A DNA stretch of 60,876 nt, taken from positions 1-60,876 of the forward strand of contig CACYJV010000020.1 in assembly GCA_902774815.1 (NCBI GenBank), in the 5' to 3' direction. Made by a program: the position numbers and the translations under genes. The DNA is from an uncultured Prevotellaceae bacterium (GTDB lineage Bacteria > Bacteroidota > Bacteroidia > Bacteroidales > Bacteroidaceae). A model generated the notes under the pieces. The model had not been told where the DNA came from. It made no database searches and saw only the letters and a program-made list of their open reading frames with translations. Each line of letters starts with the position of its first letter. The first letter of the stretch is position 1. Positions 58,547 to 60,876 of this stretch are shown here, one piece after another.

Positions 58547-60466
58547 TTATTTCAAAATATACTTCTTACCATTCATGATGTAGATGCCCTTCGGCAGAGT
58601 AGAGAGCTGAGCATTCTCAGCAACTTTGCGTCCGCTAAGGTCATAGACATTGTCAATTGTCAATTGTGAATTGTCAATTGCAACGATGCCATCGGTGTCA
58701 TCCTCTCCTGTGGTGATATCAATAGATAGATCTTTAGAAAGTCGATCGCCTTGATCCATCAGATCTTTAAAGAAGTCATTTGGCATTCGCAAATATGCCT
58801 TTCTTGCCGCCAAAGTACCATTTGAGCTAAGACGGAACTGTCCGTTCTTTAAAATAAAAATAGTACATTTTTTATTCTGTGAACTCTCAATTACTGATGC
58901 CATATCTACCGGCTTTGATGTACCCACTAACATTTGATTGACAGGAGATTCAAGTGTATCAGTTTGATTTTCGCTCCCCTTTACAAAGAATAAATCATGA
59001 ACACCTTCATCGCCAGCTAAAATAAGACCAAAGTAAGGACCTGCAGGTTTTGTCCTGATCCGTTGAAGCGTGATTGTCTTGTTTCCGCTGCCATCAAGCG
59101 ACTTAACACCCGTTTCCCTGTTAACATAAAACAACTTAAGCCCGCCTGTCACAGAATTTGACTCTTCTCCATCTGCTAATTCCCAAGTATTCTTCACATC
59201 ACTTGATGCATTATTTTCGTCATCTACTCCCTTCGTTAGGATTTTTTGGTTTACGAGGAGACCTGCACCGCAATATGATTTCATATTGTACCCATTGATA
59301 GTAACAGGCATACAGAAGTTCAGCCCATTAAAGATTTCATTCTGCTGGCGGAAAGCCATGACAACATCTTCATTTTTAACAGACATAACACAGTATTCTG
59401 TACGACAGTCTGGAGCAGAAGTTCCGGCTTCAAACTTCTTAAACGCGTCAAGAGTCATAGACGGTGCATTGTCTCCTTCAAACTTAATTTTCCAAAGGTT
59501 TCTTGCTGCAAACGCATGGTCTCCAATTGATGTCACCGTAGCAGGGATATTAACTTCGCGAAGACGCTTGCAAGCATGGAAGCAACCATTAGGTATTTTC
59601 GTGATTTCCGAACCCTCTTCAAACACGACTTCCAAAAGAAGACCATTACTTTGGAAGCAACGCTGTCCCAAGAACTTAATATGATTAGGGATGGTTATCT
59701 TTTTGGCACATATAAGGTTGTCAAACTGCCAGTCCATACCTTTATTATAATATGCCATGTCACCAAGGCCAATAATATTAAACTTACTTGCATGGCTTAC
59801 GTCATCCTCTTCAAAAGGATTTGCCGTGGAGGGAATAGTATAGTTCTCCAACTGTACACGATTGGTGTTATTGTTTTCCGGTATTTGTGTCCTCGAGAAT
59901 AAATAAACATTTTTATAAATTGGATTCATTTGAGTTTCATCCAAATTCAAAACCTGACTATAGGTTATAGTCCGTGCGTCATTATATTCTTTACCATTTA
60001 TGGTAACATTTTTCGGAGAATTACTAACAAAGTACCAATATGCCTTACCCATATTTCCGCTGGTACATGAAAGATCTGAAGGAATAGCACTACCAGAAAC
60101 AATAATACCATTCATCTCATAACGTAAAGAACGGCTTTTTGCAGGACCATTTGCAGGACCATTCACACCGTCTATAATAATATCGTCATCTCCATGAGAT
60201 GGCCCAGGATCATTGTTAAAGGGGTTGTCGGGATCAACATCAGGCTGTGTCTCTCCATCATCACCAACTCCAGGATCATTAGGATCTGTTTTCTCTCCAG
60301 TATTCTGTACACGCATACCATCCGCAGTCAATGCATCCCAAGCTGGTATATAATATTCGACACCATTATAGTTTAGGCGAATCTCTGGAAATAAATGCTC
60401 AACCTGTGCAAAAGCGCTCATGGGAATAGCAAGCACAGAAAATAGAATAATGTATATTTTTTTCAT
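58547..60466 (-). CDS. BspA-like leucine-rich-repeat surface protein
   Basis: 639 residues from ATG 60466 (signal peptide KKIYIILFSVLAIPMSAFAQ). An acidic Asp-Pro linker (about 45-100) is followed by LRR_5 repeats (ICAKKITIPNHIKFLGQRCFQS, LLLEVVFEEGSEITKIPNGCFHA, LREVNIPATVTSIGDHAFAARN). The end is a Por-type tail (VYDLSGRKVAENAQLSTLPKGIYIMNGKKYIL). BspA-type proteins bind host matrix or other bacteria. The linker before the tail (AIDNSQLTIDN) is a heptamer tract (58651-58678). It is followed after 22 bp by the C10 peptidase and preceded by a small peptide gene. Confidence 0.88.
   Translation of the reverse strand: MKKIYIILFSVLAIPMSAFAQVEHLFPEIRLNYNGVEYYIPAWDALTADGMRVQNTGEKTDPNDPGVGDDGETQPDVDPDNPFNNDPGPSHGDDDIIIDGVNGPANGPAKSRSLRYEMNGIIVSGSAIPSDLSCTSGNMGKAYWYFVSNSPKNVTINGKEYNDARTITYSQVLNLDETQMNPIYKNVYLFSRTQIPENNNTNRVQLENYTIPSTANPFEEDDVSHASKFNIIGLGDMAYYNKGMDWQFDNLICAKKITIPNHIKFLGQRCFQSNGLLLEVVFEEGSEITKIPNGCFHACKRLREVNIPATVTSIGDHAFAARNLWKIKFEGDNAPSMTLDAFKKFEAGTSAPDCRTEYCVMSVKNEDVVMAFRQQNEIFNGLNFCMPVTINGYNMKSYCGAGLLVNQKILTKGVDDENNASSDVKNTWELADGEESNSVTGGLKLFYVNRETGVKSLDGSGNKTITLQRIRTKPAGPYFGLILAGDEGVHDLFFVKGSENQTDTLESPVNQMLVGTSKPVDMASVIESSQNKKCTIFILKNGQFRLSSNGTLAARKAYLRMPNDFFKDLMDQGDRLSKDLSIDITTGEDDTDGIVAIDNSQLTIDNVYDLSGRKVAENAQLSTLPKGIYIMNGKKYILK
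58651..58678. repeat. Heptamer tract inside the BspA-like gene
   Basis: On the coding strand: ATTGACA, ATTCACA, ATTGACA, ATTGACA. Unit two carries C in place of G, exactly where TGA would be in frame. Confidence 0.85.
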
Positions 60467-60524
60467 CTTTAATAATTGTTTCTTTGTTGTTTTTTTTGAA
60501 TTCTCAGTTAATAAAAAGTGATAG

Positions 60525-60710
60525 CTAGTCTTCCCAGATGTCGTCTGAGCTAAAGCCATAATCATCGTCATCATCGAAATGATTAAATTTCGAGTCTGCT
60601 TCTTCAGGTGGAACAGATGGTTGCTTGGAGTCAATTACCACTTGCAGCAGTTCTTCAGGATTGATCACTCGCACATACATGTGCGGTTGTTTGTAAATCT
60701 TTCTGTTCAT
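60525..60710 (-). CDS. Small acidic peptide, hypothetical
   Basis: 61 residues: a basic start (NRKIYKQPHMYVRVINPEELLQVV) and a strongly acidic end (HFDDDDDYGFSSDDIWED). No signal peptide. It lies 58 bp upstream of the BspA-like gene on the same strand. Short proteins with this layout (a KxYxxP start, a strand of small hydrophobics, an acidic tail) are frequent beside secreted proteases and LRR proteins in Prevotella. Function unknown; a precursor peptide or chaperone-like partner are guesses. Confidence 0.6.
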   Translation of the reverse strand: MNRKIYKQPHMYVRVINPEELLQVVIDSKQPSVPPEEADSKFNHFDDDDDYGFSSDDIWED

Positions 60711-60731
60711 TGTTATTATTGATTTTAGTTT

Positions 60732-60855
60732 TCATTGATTATCTAACACACTGAGAGCATGCAAGCTCATGGCCTGCACGTCTTTAGAATAGTAGTAATA
60801 ATCTTCTTCATAATCTTTACTTTTGATTTTTTTATTTACATTTTTTGGCCAAATT
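60732..60855 (-). other. Open frame without a start codon, upstream of the peptide
   Basis: The minus strand reads IKSKDYEEDYYYYSKDVQAM then SLHALSVLDNQ and stops at 60732. An in-frame TGA closes it upstream near 60859 and no ATG, GTG or TTG precedes the protein-like part. It resembles the neighbouring acidic peptide in composition and may be a decayed relative or chance. Nothing else is seen in 60711-60876. Confidence 0.3.
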
Positions 60856-60876
60856 GCTCACCTACTGCGAGGAGGT

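Overview
The window looks like a chromosomal segment of a Prevotella-like Bacteroidales bacterium. The left edge holds the 5' end of a 16S rRNA gene on the minus strand with a Bacteroidales-type sequence. Promoters follow the Bacteroidetes pattern (TTTG, 19-21 bases, TAnnTTTG), Shine-Dalgarno sites are mostly absent, and several families are typical of the group: the DUF4492-cydAB operon, PepSY-like, DUF5020, DUF6078, BspA-like LRR, C10 peptidases and Por-type C-terminal sorting tails.

Layout. 1-3.5 kb: 16S leader, a LolA-like chaperone, and a BlaI repressor with an M56/TonB sensor peptidase under three perfect operators. 3.5-8.6 kb: a 22-bp repeat array, a zinc phospholipase/nuclease-like protein, a membrane metallophosphoesterase, hypothetical genes and a DUF4160/DUF2442 pair whose first gene is frameshifted. 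8.7-15 kb: a DUF6717-like protein, a DNA-repair pair (DUF4130 protein plus radical SAM), a PepSY-like protein, an SGNH hydrolase and a secreted cyclophilin. 15-18.4 kb: cytochrome bd oxidase operon. 18.4-21.1 kb: DUF6078 and an orphan VapE-like ATPase separated by a phased array of mini-hairpins. 21.5-27.6 kb: a secreted subtilase with a dockerin-like module, followed 16 bp later by a protein with three cohesin-like modules and its own dockerin. 27.7-36 kb: an FtsZ outside any division cluster, two hypothetical genes, and a TolC/HlyD/two-permease exporter with no ATPase gene. 36-41.3 kb: nucleobase uptake (two permeases around a Tsx-like DUF5020 protein), an alcohol dehydrogenase and an acetyltransferase. 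41.3-50.7 kb: Mrp, GH20, a DUF362 lipoprotein, GH31 (probable alpha-xylosidase) and GH115 (xylan glucuronidase). 50.6-53.1 kb: a REP-associated transposase inside its palindromes, TrmB, a second 22-bp array and a MITE-like element. 53.2-60.7 kb: surface proteins (gingipain-adhesin-like with dockerin, C10 protease, BspA-like LRR) and a small acidic peptide.

The most striking feature is non-coding. Several families of short repeats are concentrated at gene ends and have entered coding sequence in frame. They are: strict 7-bp-period tracts that often overlap the stop codon; a ~42-45 bp element tied to those tracts, with two look-alike copies in the FtsZ linker; GTAG-headed REP hairpins around a RAYT gene; GC-rich palindromes inside a phosphoesterase and TrmB; and three arrays with an almost exact 22-bp period. 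The best protein-level candidate for a new system is the adjacent dockerin protease and triple-cohesin protein, which looks like a secreted cellulosome-style scaffold. All domain assignments were made by reading the sequence; no searches were run.
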